Part shown: positions 1-14,400 of the stretch, piece after piece
How positions within the stretch are numbered: position 1 is the stretch's first letter
Layout: each line of letters begins with the position of its first letter
Assembly: GCA_026413225.1 (NCBI GenBank)
Contig: CM048552.1
Span: forward strand, 24,975,001-25,039,000
Origin: Otis tarda
Lineage: Eukaryota > Chordata > Aves > Otidiformes > Otididae
Direction: 5' to 3'
Length of the DNA stretch: 64,000 nucleotides
The notes under the pieces: model-generated
Told to the model about the DNA's origin: nothing
What the model saw: the letters and a program-made list of their open reading frames with translations, nothing else
Databases searched by the model: none
Translations under genes and position numbers: made by a program

Positions 1-241
1 ATTCACTACAAAACTCCAGATGTATTTGAAATGGAACAGACTTTCAGAAAAGCCAAGAAGTGTTACAATGTATGCAAAGGAAAACACTATTCAGTAAACA
101 CAATTTGATTTTACTAACAGATTTCTGTAAAGGCATATAGTCTGTGTATTAGCACTTACAGTCAAGAAAACAGGTACTGCAAAATAAACCATGATAGACA
201 CATGGATCTGTCTGCATGTTTCTGTCATTAAGCAGTCTAAC

Positions 242-1396
242 TGTTGTAGTTTACCCCCGCTCAGGACCAAGCTATGCAGTCTCTCACTCACTCCCCCCAC
301 CATCTGAGGGAATAAGGGAGAGAGAATACAATAAAAAGGGTTGAGGTTTGAGATGAGAGACAGGGAAAGATCACTGAAGTTACCATTACAGGCAAAACAG
401 ACTTGACTTGGGGAAAAGTATTTCTTTATTGTTATTAATAAAACCAAAGCAGCATAGCGAAAGAGAAAAAAAAAACAGTTTGCCCCTACTCCTCCGCTCT
501 TCCCATGCTTAACGTTATTACGGACTATCTCCACCTCCTCTCCTTGAGCAGCACAGGGGGGGAACGGGGGTTGTGGTCAGTTCATCGCTTGTTGCTTTAC
601 ACTGCTCTTTTCTCATGCGGGGAAGAACTCCTCACATTCCTCCCCTGCTCCAGCGTGGGGTCCCACCCATGGGCTGCAGTCCTTCATGAACTGCTCCAGT
701 CTGGATCATATTTTCCATGGGGTCCAGTCCCTCAGGAACAGCTGCCCCAGCACAGGCCCTCCACAGGCCACAGCCTCCTTCAGGCATCCACCTGCCCCGG
801 CGTGGGGTCCTCCATGGGCTGCAGGTGGATCTCTGCTGCTCCGTGGGCCTCCATGGGCTGCAGGTGCACAGCCAGCCTCACCATGGGCTGCACCACGGGC
901 TGCAGGGAGTGACTTTATTCCTCCCCCTCCTTCTTCACTGACCTTGGTGTCTGCAGCCATTCCTCTTACAAGAAATTCTTCACAACAGGCTGGCAGACGC
1001 CTCTCAGAATCTCTTCACATCTCATCTCTCCACTTCTTGCAGCCGGGCTGGGCTGAGTTGGGCCCAGACGGCCGCCCGGTGTGAGGCCTGCAAGGCCCAC
1101 AAGGCTCGCGCCTCCCCCTCTCTGCCCCCACTTCTGCTTCTTCACATCTTCTTCCTTTTTTCTTTTTTTTATTTTTTTTTTTCCCCTTCTTAAATACGTT
1201 ATTGCAGAGGCTTCTCAGGGAACATTCCATCACCAATTGGCTCAGCCCTGGCCAGCAGCGAGTCCGCCCTAGGCCTGGCCGAATCCACTGGACAAAGGGG
1301 AAACTTCTAGCAGGTTCTTGCAGAAGCTGCCACCATAGTTGCCTGCCCCGCCCCCCCCCCCAAAAACCAAACCAAACCAAACCAAAACAAAACACA
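242..1396 (-). mobile_element. Avian endogenous retroviral LTR (probable solo LTR)
   Basis: This GC-rich block in AT-rich surroundings matches, from memory, a common avian ERV LTR. Its marks are a tttacccccgctcagg head, a tttctttattgttatt stretch that gives AATAAA on the minus strand, repeated CATGGGCTGCAG units, a ccccttcttaaata-gttat segment and a cttctagcaggttcttgcagaagc tail. It ends in an (AACC)n-like run near 1365-1392. No gag, pol or env coding is present. Orientation is inferred from the poly(A) signal. Boundaries are approximate and I saw no convincing target-site duplication. Confidence 0.7.
667..905. repeat. Internal short repeats in the LTR (CATGGGCTGCAG units)
   Basis: The 12-mer CATGGGCTGCAG or close variants occurs about five times (near 668, 812, 850, 881 and 893). 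The repeats make small ORFs in this stretch open by chance; they are not genes. Confidence 0.75.
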
Positions 1397-2278
1397 GTAA
1401 CTTAAATTTTAAGTGCAGCAGGTACTTGTGGTTTGGTGATTTGATCCTCAGAGTCAGAAGGCCAGATTCTTATACAGCATGTACTATCTCAAGTGCTACT
1501 GTTATTATTATCTTGTGGTTTGCATGCCACCTCCTTCCACTTGAAGGGTTCTGTTGTAGAAGAGGAAAGGGAGAATAAAGCAATGACTGTCTAATTATTA
1601 ATGTGCACCCATCTGCCTTAGATGGCAAAACATTATACCACTCAAATATTCGATGTAACACTTGAAGTGCTAAACATGACTGTCAGTCAAGTTTTATCTC
1701 AGTTTCGGAGGGCTTCAAGCTTCAGATTTTGCACATTTGTGCATGGAGAAACGGTAATATTCTCAGCACTTAGTACTAGTGGTACTACCGTAAGATGCCA
1801 TCCTTAGTCTGTTGAGAATATATCCAGGGTATCTGTTCTTGTGACTTTGATGAGCAATTATTTAAAAAGTTCTTATTGCTCATACCTTTTGGAGCTGTTT
1901 GAGATTCAAACAGTTAGTATAGCTATTTTAGATGTAAAATTATGAAGAAATAATTTCATCACACGGTTTCCACTGGAGCTAGATTATTTTTGTCACATAG
2001 AGCTCCTTTTTGTTCTAACTCATTTCTGAGTTTGGAGTCCTAATTGGCAGTTTGGAATTGATATACACACACATACTCTCACAGAACATCTGTATAATTT
2101 ACATTAATTTCTGGGCCACTTCACGTGTGTTGAAAATATGCATATCAATCAACTCCCTAACATAGAAACTGGCTTTTAGTGAGTATTGAAAATTAATTAT
2201 GTTATTTCTTAAGTAAGAAAGTAGAAATTTCACTGGAAAACATCTTGTAAAAAATACCTAAAATATTTATGTTTGTAG

Positions 2279-2454
2279 TATGGAGGCAGGAGGAGACTGA
2301 ACGGATTAACAGAACTCTTACTGGAGCTGAAAGAAAGGCAGCACTTTGTGAACTTTTGGAAGAAGAGGCAGAGCTGATTGCTTCCATTGGGAGAAAGAAG
2401 CTAAATGCAGATGAGGAGAATCAACCAAAAGCAATACTGCGCTTTCTGGATAAG
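2279..2454 (+). CDS. IQUB: IQUB exon A (first in window)
   Basis: The acceptor is tttgtag at 2272-2278 and the donor AAG|gtcagt at 2455. The exon enters in phase 1: two bases (TA) complete a codon begun upstream. It then reads 58 codons starting WRQEE and containing the [16 protein letters not shown] block and FLDK at its end. This highly charged stretch follows the IQ region in the human protein and is predicted to be helical. The exon carrying the IQ motif should lie upstream, but none is recognisable in 1-2278. Confidence 0.92.
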
Positions 2455-5400
2455 GTCAGTGATGTAATTTTAGGCTGAACGTAAAGAATACCAAAGTGCA
2501 GAAACAGAAAAGACATCTGCAAACTGTCTGCCAAAAGTAACTTTTGTAGCTTTACCAGTTAATCATGTGAATGCTAATGTTATAAATACCCAAACTGTCT
2601 AGTTATTCATGTCAATACAATTCAGTAAATTTCTTTTTCCAAGCTGAGAATTTCTTAGCTCTGTTACTGACAGAAGGACTAACAGTGCATCATTAAGATT
2701 GTCACTTGAGATTTACCATAGACATACATAATTGAGTATATAGAATATAAAAAAATAGCACTGAGTGAATCAATTTTGTATTATGTAATTATTCTGCATG
2801 AAGAACATGATTCTGATGGCACTATTAAGAGCATTAAATGCTCAAATTCAAACAATTCAGAATGGCTAATTTGACGTTATAAAGCATTGGGATATGGCAT
2901 ACTACTGTGTATTTTCTATTGTGTGCATTACAGTAATGTATGAATTAATGCATGAAACTATGTTCTTTCCTAATCTATTTTTGAAATTTTAAAAATCTGC
3001 CTATCAGTATGTCTTTCAAAAATACTCAGTTTCACTAATCAAAACTAATGACTAAGTGATTTTCCCTCTAGTATGTTCTGTTTATTGCTCTCCATAGTGA
3101 AAAGTTTGCTATTTGATTTAAACTTAAGCAAATATTTGTAAAATTCAACTTAAACCCTGCAGAATGGATTAATTGACTTTTTTTTTTTAAATTCTTTTTT
3201 TTTCTTCCCTCAGAGTTGTTATCCTTCAAGGAACTAGATCTGTCGTTTATTTCCCCATTGAGCACAGGTCTCTGGACATCATATGTCTGTTTTTAAAGAA
3301 AGCATTTATTTCATTTTCATGTACAATATAGAAACCCAGAACGGTTTTGGCTGAATCTTATATCATATTGAAATAAGTTTTTAATACACTAATTTAGGTT
3401 GTGTTAGAATTTTAACTTGAGATTTTATTCTTGTATAATCTGGGGGGTAAAATTTAACTCAAGTGTTCTTCAGGCTTTCTTCTAGAAAGCAAAGATGAGA
3501 ATTCATTCATACACAAAGATGATTTCAAATGGCATTAGATTCAATGGCACCTTAATGTGAAATACAAAAAGTCCTTTTCAGGGAGACATCCTAGCAATCG
3601 ATCACCTCAGAAAAAATAAATAGTTTATTTCCTGTCTGTTTGCGTAGTATGTGAAAAAATTTGTGAAAAGAAATACTAGAACAGAAATAGTTTTTTACTA
3701 TAATTTTTTTTTTTAATTTTGACTACTTAGTGCTCAAAAGTAAAAATGGGAGTTTTGTCCAAAAGATACCTTTTTTTCATTCTTTTTATGACTGATGTAT
3801 GAGAACTAGACTGCAAAAGTGATTTGATAAAATCTAATACCTTTCTTCATTAAGAACAAATTACTTATTTGAAATGTTGATGGAACTGCTACCAAGTTTA
3901 TTGCCATATTTTCATTGTGTTCTCTGTTATTGTTTTCAAAATTGAAAAAAAACCCTGAAAACTAAATATTTAGGAATGATACAAAAACCTTGAATAATTT
4001 CTATGCTAAATACTTGCTTCCGCTATTTACAATCCATCCTGTTACCTTTTCAGAAAAAGAAGCCTGAAACAGTCTAAAGCAAATACATTTCTCTCTTAAC
4101 TGAGTCTCTGTCTTTATTTTTCATTTAAGGACCGCTTTCCAATGTCCTTCCCTATAGAGACTATTTCCAGTATATATTCTCACAAGTTGTACAGTTTTCT
4201 TGCATCTAGGAATCAGAAGCAAAATGTTCTTCAGCACCAGAATTCCTAGTGATAGTTGATGTTTGGAGATTTAGGAGACACATGAGAGACAAGAGATGCT
4301 CTCTATTTCCAAGCAGTGGACATGTTTCTGAAGCACTTACTGCTAATTTATTTATTAATATTTTAAATTTATAAATTATGTTTTTCAGTAAAGAGACTAG
4401 TTTATTTTTAATTTGCAAATCTAGTGAGCTTCTGAACTTTTGCAATTTTTTCTTTTCATATTTTTGTAATCATGTCAGCTATAGGCTTTTGAGTGTTGTT
4501 CTAAACTGTTGAAATAGCAGCATAACTCAGAGGTAAAGAACGTAACAATTTCTACATTTCATAAAAAATAAATAATCATTTTGGAAATCTCAGAATTAAA
4601 TGGATATTTGTTCTGTCTGTAACAGTGCAATTTAAACACTTTAGACTGTAGTATGAAATTTATCACTGGAGTGCTAGGTTATAGCTGCTTTATTCAGTTC
4701 TTTCTTGAACTTTAAGCTGGTAATGTTAATCTGGAGATTTACCAGTTAAAGCTGAAATAACACCTTTCACATCCCAAGACTGCAAGCATTCACTTTTCTG
4801 CAATAGCCAATGTGACATGAAATTTGCTTCTCCATGGAAACTTCCATTCCCTTCTTTGCTACTTTAAGCAAGTACCTCCTCATGTGTGTGGCCTTTTGCA
4901 ATGGTTCCTACTGGTTGTGTGTCACCACATTCTGTGGGGTTCTTTTTTACACTGAGCTCATTCTTCTTCAGCGTTTGTATTTTGAAGAGGAAGTACTTGA
5001 TTAAGCTTTTATACAGCAATCATATTTTCATAAAGGAATTTGTGTAATTATTAACTACTGCTCGGTTCGTAGCTTTCATGCTTTGTGCTATTCCTGCACC
5101 TATCCTATGGATTTTTTTTTTACTTTTCTTACCTTTTTCTCTCTGTGTCTGTGGTGGTGTCTCTCTCTCCTCGGGTGCTTTTTTTCTGTTTTCATGCTTT
5201 CATGCAGAGTGCAATTATAGTAGTCTTGCTCTCCGAAGCAATACAGATAACAGGATTATTGTAAATTCTACAGCAGTGCCAACAGACTAAAAGGCAAGAA
5301 AAAGCTGGCAAAAAATCTGAAAAATTTAGTTTTCTTGCATCAGTCTTGAGTACATGAAAATAGTCCTGAGGTCAGAGAGCTCTGTATTATTTTTATTTCA

Positions 5401-8400
5401 GTAAAAAGCTTCATAATTTCTTTCTTTTTGATTTATTTTATTTTATGTAATACTCAGTTATTTCTAAGAAAAAAATACAGAAGTTACAGGTATGATATCT
5501 TGCTTTGAATAATTTAAATGTTAACTCAATGTAGTTGGTCTGTGTTAAGGGTCATTTGCAGAGTGCAGTACCAAGACTGCGAGTTCATATATGGGTTGTA
5601 CAAATTTATCAGGAGAACCTAGTTTTTAATAACCATTTCCTAGGGTAAACTCTGCCCATTGACTCTCCCTAGCATAAGCAAATGGCCTTTCTATCTTATT
5701 ATAAGTGATCTCATTGAAGACGATAAAATGTAGGTACTGAGTTAACTCCTCTGTGGAAAATTGTGAATTTTGTCAGCCTACCACACAAAAGAGTTGCAGC
5801 ATGATACAGCTTCTAAGTTGGTGGGGGGTTTTTTTTGTTGTTTGCTTAGGTTTTTGGGTTTTTATTTTAGAATTCCTAATACTGTGCAAAGACAGTGAAA
5901 CAAAGTCATGAAGTTACAGAAGAATGCTCCCTTTTTATGACAGAGAGAAAATAACCTCTTTCTAGTTTTCAAAGATTTCACTGGGGAATAAAGAGTTTTA
6001 TTTTTTACTAATATCTGGCTTTACTATTGCATTTCTTAATCAGTTTTGGCTCCAAATTGTGACCTCTGATTAACAATACCTCCTTTAATTAAGAGTTCCA
6101 CCCCCACTGTTAATGTTATTAAATGTCAGTTATTCAATCTTAAATCCTTTTTTCAATTATTTTGTCTTTCTTTTGTTTAGCTAACTTTATTTATTTAAAA
6201 GTGAGGAAAGCTCTGTTTTGATTGAGATGGTGACTAATTATATCTGTTCTAACTATGTAATATTCTTGGTATTTTTATGACTTATCACCATAGCAAGCCT
6301 GTATATTTGGTCAAAATAATGATTACATCAGTGCTGGGGTCATATCCAGAAAGCTACTCAGCATGTGAAAGCTGCATGAGGTGTTGCTGTGGTTAACTCA
6401 CACTGAGATTGCAAAGAGGAGTTCACAAGTGTTTGTGAACACTCAGATTCCAAATATAGTGAAAGGGAATAATTAATACACAGACTGAAGTTCCAAATAG
6501 CTATGCCAAAGTACGATTAAGGAAAAGGAGTGGAGTAAGGTAATGATGGGGAGAGGGTTTTGAATACCATCTTTCTATTGGATTTAGATACCTATCTCTC
6601 CCGTGAACTAGCCCCCTGTATAACAGTGGGGTTGGCAACCAAAACCAGTCCTCTAGAAAGAGGAGAATGCTCAGGTTTTTCCAACTGAGTGGGGCAACTC
6701 ACACCATGTAACTTCTTGCTGTCTTTAGAAGTTAAAGATATGCAAATTTAAGTAGTAGACCTGTGCTATGTGGTTAAGTCAGCAAAAAAGAAGCCAGCTG
6801 AAGTATCCGATAAGCTGTAAATTCATGCTTTGCCTTAGTCAGCTTTAACAAAGTCTGTGCCTTCTAGCTGTCTGTATAGCTAGCATAAATAGAACAGTTC
6901 CCTGGAGACATTTTGTACTGCCGTAGACTCTCAGGCCTTAAATTTTCAATCTTTACACAGTCAACAGTCCCATTGATTTTTACTGATAGTTTAGAGGGAT
7001 TTATGACTGCAAGATGAAATACAGAGCACATGTATTCTAACACTCCTGTCAGTAAATTAAATTTAAAGAAGTAAAGCATATCCCTGTAGGAGAATATTAT
7101 TTACTTTTAATACACTATAAGTCAAAATTCTCGTGGCCTGAAACTTTAAACAAAATGTGCAATTGAATACTTGCTGTGGTGGAAAAGGTACTGTATAAAT
7201 ATCGACAATAGAATTAGCCTTTTGTTTTAGTCAGGCAGTAATGTTAAGTCCCTATTTGCTCTGCCAAAACTCCATGTAACATAATGTACTTGTTCAACTG
7301 ATGATCAGATTACAGTAGCTCAGAGTTATACAAATTGTTTCTGAAGTGTGCACAGCCTAAGAGATGGAAAGCATATGATGGAAAAATCACTGAAATGGAT
7401 ACACAGCACACACTCCGTGCCAGAGAACTATTTGAAATCTACCGCAGCATTAGCAAGGATTGCTTCACAAAAGATGAAAGAAGAGATGTGCTGTTAACAC
7501 TCAGGCGTACAGTGAAGGTATGTTTTATTTTTCTATTTATGTTGAACTTGAAGCTGCGCTTCTCAAAGATACAGTCACTTAATTATGTTTTCACATAAGC
7601 AATGCTTCGTCCAGCAGAAAGGTGCCAGGATGGTCAGCTGGCAGCAAGAGAAAGCCTGGTGTACCACCTGTCATGAGAGTGTACCTTACATTCTAGATAT
7701 ACTCTAAATTCATATTTCACTTTGTGATGTGCATGTTTTTCTTCAAGTTGCATTAGAATTTTAACCCTATGGTTTTAGACTTTTTTGTACTTTAATACAT
7801 AATAAAATTTTAGTACAAAGTTTAGCTTAATATTTACAGGGCTCTGAGCAACCCGATCTACTGGAAGGTGTTCCTGCTCCTTGCAGGGGGCTTGGACTAA
7901 ATGACCTTTAAAGGTCCCTTCCAACCCAAAATATTCTATGATTCTATGATTTATAACAACTTGATAAAAAACATGGTAGAGATGTAAGTGACTATTATTT
8001 TTTTTTCCACAGTTCTTTTAAGTATCTGTTTAGAACCTTATCTCTCTGTTGGCTTGGATTACACCAGTTTTATGGGTGTCAAATACAGATTTTTTTTTTT
8101 TTTTTTTCTTTGCCCCTCACTCTCTACCCCCACTGCTGCTGCCAGTGTTCCCAGTGAATTAGAATCTGGTTGCATTTCTTTTAGTCTTTCATATTTGTTT
8201 TATTTATTTACTAATTTACAAAAATAATACATGAGTTTCAAGTTATTTTCAGGACGTGATACTGTTGATGTGAAACTAGAATCGGTTGCTGCTTCCTGGT
8301 CTTACTAAAACAAGCAAACATCTCGCTGTTTGCTTTGGTAGTACCAGAAATTATCTAAAGCCAGTCTAGCATTGGGAGCATTGCTGGTTTATGAACTCCT

Positions 8401-11400
8401 GCCCATCTTAATACAAGTCAATATTGTTGTAGTGAACAAATTTTAGAATTTCTGTAAATTAGCAGTCTATTTTAGGTGAGAAAACATTGAACTCATTCAC
8501 CTTTTATCTCTCTCTGGAGAATCTCCTGCTAAGCGTTTGAAATATTGAAATGACTCATTTCCAAGCATACTCATAAAGTCCCCTATTGCTTTTGTGTGAT
8601 GGGTTCTTTTGTTTGTTTGGGGGTTTTGTGTGTGCCTTTTTTTTTGTGTTGTTGGTTTTTTTTAACAATTTACTGTGTATATATACATTACACTTCCTAT
8701 CACACAGCCAAATAATGTTTCTTACAGAGTTATTTCTTGGGACTTTTGGAGACTGAAAATTTTGCATGTGATGTGTGGCTCTGCTTAGCATTTTGTAATG
8801 CCTCCAGGTTTATGGTTCCTCACAGGTTTGGTAGGTATACAGGCCCCTTAAAGCCTGAAATCTGTAAGCATTTTCCGTTTTGTAGTTCTTTACATTTGTT
8901 TTCTTGGAGGTTGTTTTCCTAAGACACTGAGGGGTTTTTCTGTGAACGTGTTCTTACGTGAACACACAGAGGTATGAATAATGGTTGGCATAGAATCCAT
9001 AGTTTGCTTTCATATCTGCATTTGAATTATTTTGTTCACTTCTTTATTGTTGTGGAGTTTGTTTTCCTTTCTTTGTGTTTTCTTTCAGGAACATGAATGT
9101 AAATTATCATGGGAAATAGTGGAATTAATCGACAGAGAAGTTGATCTTATGTCGAGAAAGGTGAAAGAATGCAACTTAGAAGGACTGAGGAAAAGAATTT
9201 GTACATTATTTCTTCAGTTTATTAAAACTCCAAAGTTTAACCCTGAAGTTGCTAGGATGCTTAAGGTATTATTCCTATTTTGCAGTCTGACATATTGGCC
9301 ATTGAACTAAGCATGGTGGAGAAGGGGAATGGAACACAATGAATGCTTTTCTATTTTCCATTTTGCTGTAGAATTGCTGGAGGTGTTCCTCAAGAAGTAA
9401 AATGTAGCAAGTACACAGACTTCACACAAATAAGCTTATATAGTCATATCAGAAGCATAGGGCATAGACATGGATATAAGAACCTGACAAGTGGCTGTAG
9501 CACTGAGAATGCCCAGGAACTCTATGTATGAAATAAAAAATGTGAGAATTATAAACGGTAGATATTACGGGATGGTAACAGTAAAATGTAATAGCAAATG
9601 GGGAGCCAACAGAGAGCGTGATTATATTTTTTTCACTGTACAAGGGGCAGCATCTCATGCATCCAGAAGGGAAGAACATTGGCATTGTAAAAGTGATGTC
9701 TAATGAGCTTGCACCTAAGCAAGAGCTGCTACGAGCTGCTGTTGTACAACCAGTTACTACTTTGTGAGAAGAAGATATAGCTAGGAAATGGAGAAAGTGG
9801 TAGACTCCTCTCAAGTTGTGTGATTGTTTTCCTTTTCTGACTACAGATTATAGTTCAAAATATGATTCACTATCATGTGTTGCTGCTTTAGGCAGCAACA
9901 TGTATTCTGCATCTGTCAGAAGAGGATTCCTCTCACAGTGGCTGATGGTATCTCAGAAGTAGAGAATCTGTCAGTAAATGTTAGTTTGATTTAGAACCAA
10001 CTAACAGTTATTTTATACTAGGTTTATGGACAGAGTTACCTAGATGTGTCATAGCAGAGACTGCAGATGGGACATCTTTGTCTTCTGTAGCTGTTGGTTA
10101 ACTGTACCTTGAGTTGAAGGCTGAATTGCACCTGTATTTGTATTTGAATGTTGTAATCTTCTGTAGACCATAAAAAAGATGGCAGTTCATCAACAGACAA
10201 AGTGACCAAATCCTCACGGTACTTAAAAAAAAAAAAAAGGCAGATAACCACAATAGGTAGCTGCATTATCAGACTACTCAAACTACCCAATTACAGACTT
10301 GGGCCCTCTGCACAGACTACACTATATTCTTTCCAGAACCTGTGAATCAGTATGAGGATGAGGAGGTCATTAGCAAGTTTAGTTCATTATCTTCCCCTAT
10401 ATTGTTTTTGGACATGTGGCTCTGATGATTTTATATTCTTATGCCAAAATATTAATATGCCCATAATCTCAGGATTTTATCTTTGACATAAAGGGCAGAT
10501 TCTATGTGAAAAATTAAATGCAGAATAATTCATTTCTGTTTCCTCTGTGTTTGCATCTTTCCAGAACGGCTGACAATCTGCATGCATAAAAGCACCAGCA
10601 AGAGCAGTGGAGCATAATGTCTAGGATCTTCATATATCTTAAAAATTAATTGACTGATTTATATAACTGATTTTAATAAGTAGAGTAAGAAAATACAATA
10701 GCTTTTGGTCTTCTGTTTGGAAAAAAAGTAAACCCTATAGGGTATTTTAAAATAAATATTACTAGCTCTTATATTACATTAAAACACTTGCATGTATACA
10801 TGTAAAAGATATTGCAACAGACTTAGGATGACACGCAAGAAATACAAAGATACTTTGTGGTAAATTAACTTTTTTTTTAAATCTTTTAGGTTCCACCAGA
10901 TCCCTTAAAACTTTATAAGAATGTTCACTTCTGTCATAGTTGTGAAAATTACTTACCATCTACTGAGTTTCCTGTTCCTGCTAATTCTCGCACCATTGGA
11001 AAATGTCACTTGTGTTGCAAGCTTGATAATGAGGCTCGAGGACGAGAAGCATTTTTGAAGTACAGACTTATACTAGAAGATCTCAGAAAGTCTGAAGCTG
11101 ATTATGAGGACGATGCTAAAGTTGCTTTCTTAGTTCAGGTACTGTCTGAAAGAGCGTTGCTAGTAATAGAAACCAATGGCTTTGACTATAATTTTTCCTT
11201 TATTTTGTGTATGTTGTTGACAGATTGAGAAATAGGCTAAAAGCTACAAAAACTTCTTCCTGTGATATGGGATGTTCCATACCATAAAGAAGCAGCACTT
11301 AAGCTCTCGAAGTATAGCTGTCTTTTCAAAAGTGGTTACAAGCTATACATTAGAAGAAGGTAGACGTTTTGCTGACAGGTCAAAGAATCAGATGATCCAA

Positions 11401-14400
11401 ATTATTCTTCTAGTTCTGCAATGGCTGTCCTGTTGCCTAAAGATACTAGCATCATCTGTAAAGCAACAATAATGTTTTTGTGACTATATTGTTCAAGATA
11501 TAATACTAGTAAAACACTTCGAGACCCCTTATTTGGACTGTTTTAGTAATACAACTAAATTGCTTTGTGTTTTCAGAAGGGAAAAATAAAGGAGCTGAGG
11601 TTTTGACATTCCTATTCTATGTCAGTAGAATATCTGTATAGTTGGAATTTTCACTGTTTCGCATTTATTAGGAGAGAGATTCACTAAATATTTTAATTTT
11701 CTAAATTTTTCTCCATCATCTGTAATTATCTGCAGTATTACTAAGTAGCTAATGTTTCTTAATAATCATTACTGGAACAACTCAGTTCAAAGAACTTCTT
11801 GCCTCTGTCTTCAGCAAATTCTCTCTTTTAGTTATTATTATTTATGTTGTCAGCAAAAGAATTTGACATCCAATATCCACTGGGAAAGTTTTAAACCTGA
11901 GGTAATTGCGAAGTGTTATTTATTGAAAATATTGAACAGCCAAGATTTATTTAAGCTTTCTGAGATTTAGTAATAAAATCTCTACAGCATCAACATTAGT
12001 AGAATAGTTTTTGGACTGTGTTTTCAGTATGTCTAAAACAACAACCAAGCAAACAAAAGCCAGTCATCAATATCCCACTGCTACCAAAACAAGCCATGCT
12101 GTGGTTTGACACTTTGCCAATGGCAGCTGCCAAAAGGAAGATTGGGATTCTTTAATTATTGTGCCTGTGTTAAGAAATATTATCAAAGAATCTAGATTTT
12201 GTTTGTCCATATTGGTTTTCACTTAAGCTGAAAAGTTTTTTTATCTGTGTCTAGCTTAGTTTATCTTGATATATAAACATCCTCCAAAATATTTTGGAGC
12301 TCTCTTACATCACATCACTCATGGTGACTGGTGGCCATTGATGCACTGAAACAGGACTGCGTCTTAACTGCTGACACAAAAAGCCCTCACTTGCATTCCA
12401 TTTGTGGTTGTACCACCACCACATCTCTATATACTGTGTCATTTTCATCCAAATTAACTTCTTTTCTTTAGAGCTGTAAATATCTAAACAACAGACGTTT
12501 GTATCTTAAATCACTAATTTCCTTGGGTTTTTTTCCTAACATTTTCTTAAACTTTTAATTTTTTTCTGAGCTACTTGCTATTTTTCTCTTTTCCTCCAAA
12601 CAGCTGTATGTCCCCTTCTGTACTTAGACCCAGAAAACCACTCTGAGGCATCTAGAAAGGACTTGGACACAATTAAAAGTCTTTTGCAGCAGCTATGACA
12701 GCTTCATTCATTGCTCACTGCAGTACCATTACTGGCTCTGTATTGTCTGTGGATAGATCAAGACTTTTGTGATAAGATAAAAGATTTTTCTTCAGATCTC
12801 TTGCATGCTGATTCTAACTGTGTTTGGGCTGACCACCTATATGAGTGCTGCTAAGGTTTAAAAACCAAAAAGCAGTTGGTGAGGGTTGCGGTAGCTACAG
12901 TAAGTTCTGCTTACTGCAGCTGGAGATCTTTTTCATACCGAAATGAACTAGTTCAGCAAATATGTCAAGTCCTGAGGCTGCCTTTTATTCTCTCACAGGG
13001 TTTAACTTGCCACGCTCCTTAGAATCCATGGTACATACAATGGCTTTGATTTTTCTTGTTGAGTAATGTCCTAGTGGCAATGTTGTATTAATTTCAAGTT
13101 ACAAATACACTTAGCTCTTTTTGTCGGTTTGCTGCCTACCCTTGTTTCCCAGTCTCACTTGCTGAGGAGTCAATGATATTTGCTCCCAGACTGTCAGATG
13201 ACCGTACTTCAAAGCCATTTCTGTGTCTTGTGAGTGCAGAATGAATTGGGGGGGGGGGGGAAGAGAGAGAATTAACTGTAAAATTTCACAGCAATATGAA
13301 TGACTACCTTTAGAAAGTGAAGTTGTCTCTTAAATCAAATTCTTCCCCATAATCTGAGAAGTTTTAACACAGAACAAGCTTTTGTCTATTTTTCAGGAAT
13401 TTAAAAAAAAAGTAATCTGCGAAAAAGGAAGAGTCAAATTATGGGTCTGTTTTGCATGGACCCTTTTATGCCTCAGTGTAGATTTTTGCAAGTTCTGTTA
13501 ACTTTTGAGACATGTAGCCTAGCACAAAAATATTAGTTCTTGCTAATATGTCTGGTTGTAAGTTTCTGGCTTAGAAGAAGAAGATACAGAAGTTATTTGA
13601 AATTTTGCGAAAAGGAGGAAATACTGAAAACAGAAGCCAATTAGTGAAACCTAATGAAGGAGGTCCGGTAGGACCAGATTTAAGACCAGATGTAGAACCA
13701 GTCCTATGTTCTTGGAATCAGTAGGCACAAATTTATTACCAGTAGAGGTTCTAAGCCCAGGTTTTGCCTTACATTATCCCTGGCAAGAATTTATATGGAC
13801 TCCTGGATTTTAGAAGCAAGGTGGATAAGAATACGTGAGGCTACATTTCACTAAAGCACTATTTTGGTATAGTTTAATTCATTCTTTGTCAGGAATTTAA
13901 TAAGGAATATGTAAACACCATTATTTAATTAATTAAGATTTCTTTTTAGAGGAATGAGTCTTCTTTGAATTGCTAGCTTGAAGGAAAACCTATTTAAAAG
14001 TCTGTTGTTTACAGACTCCTGTAGATAAAAATCTTCTAATATTTTTCCATTACTAATAGAGAGAAGAATTAATGTAAAGTGACAGAAAAACTTGCCAGAG
14101 TTCAGTGGTAACTGCCATTCCAATTTTGTTTTTCTTTCATTCAAGAGGCTGTGTTTATCAAGAGTTAGTAGTGATTTAAGATGGCTAATAATAAATTAAA
14201 CATATTAAGATTGACATAAATTAACCTTAGACATAGGTTAAAAGTACATTTAAAGGCCTTTCTGTACTAGAGAACCTTTACAAACAGACAGCCTATTATT
14301 TTTTATTAATGTTGTAGCATAGCTACCTGATCTTACAATCTCATTTGGTAAAAAGAGCAGCAATATCAGGAGCACAATAAACTTTCCATGTGTCAGCAGC

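Larger units (their letters stand above)
1..2278. other. IQUB intron (upstream of exon A)
   Basis: Non-coding. It holds a large LTR-type element (about 242-1396) and otherwise AT-rich sequence. I looked for the IQ-motif exon here and did not find one whose donor phase fits exon A. Confidence 0.6.

Noticed and set aside
1-110. Open frame at the window edge with a KT-x-x-x-FE likeness to IQUB upstream of WRQEE
   Set aside because: The only nearby GT donor (70-71) gives phase 0 in the open frame, but exon A needs a donor leaving one base; the resemblance is only a few residues.
505-1405. Several overlapping small ORFs on both strands (proline/alanine-rich)
   Set aside because: They lie wholly inside the GC-rich LTR with its CATGGGCTGCAG repeats; openness comes from base composition.
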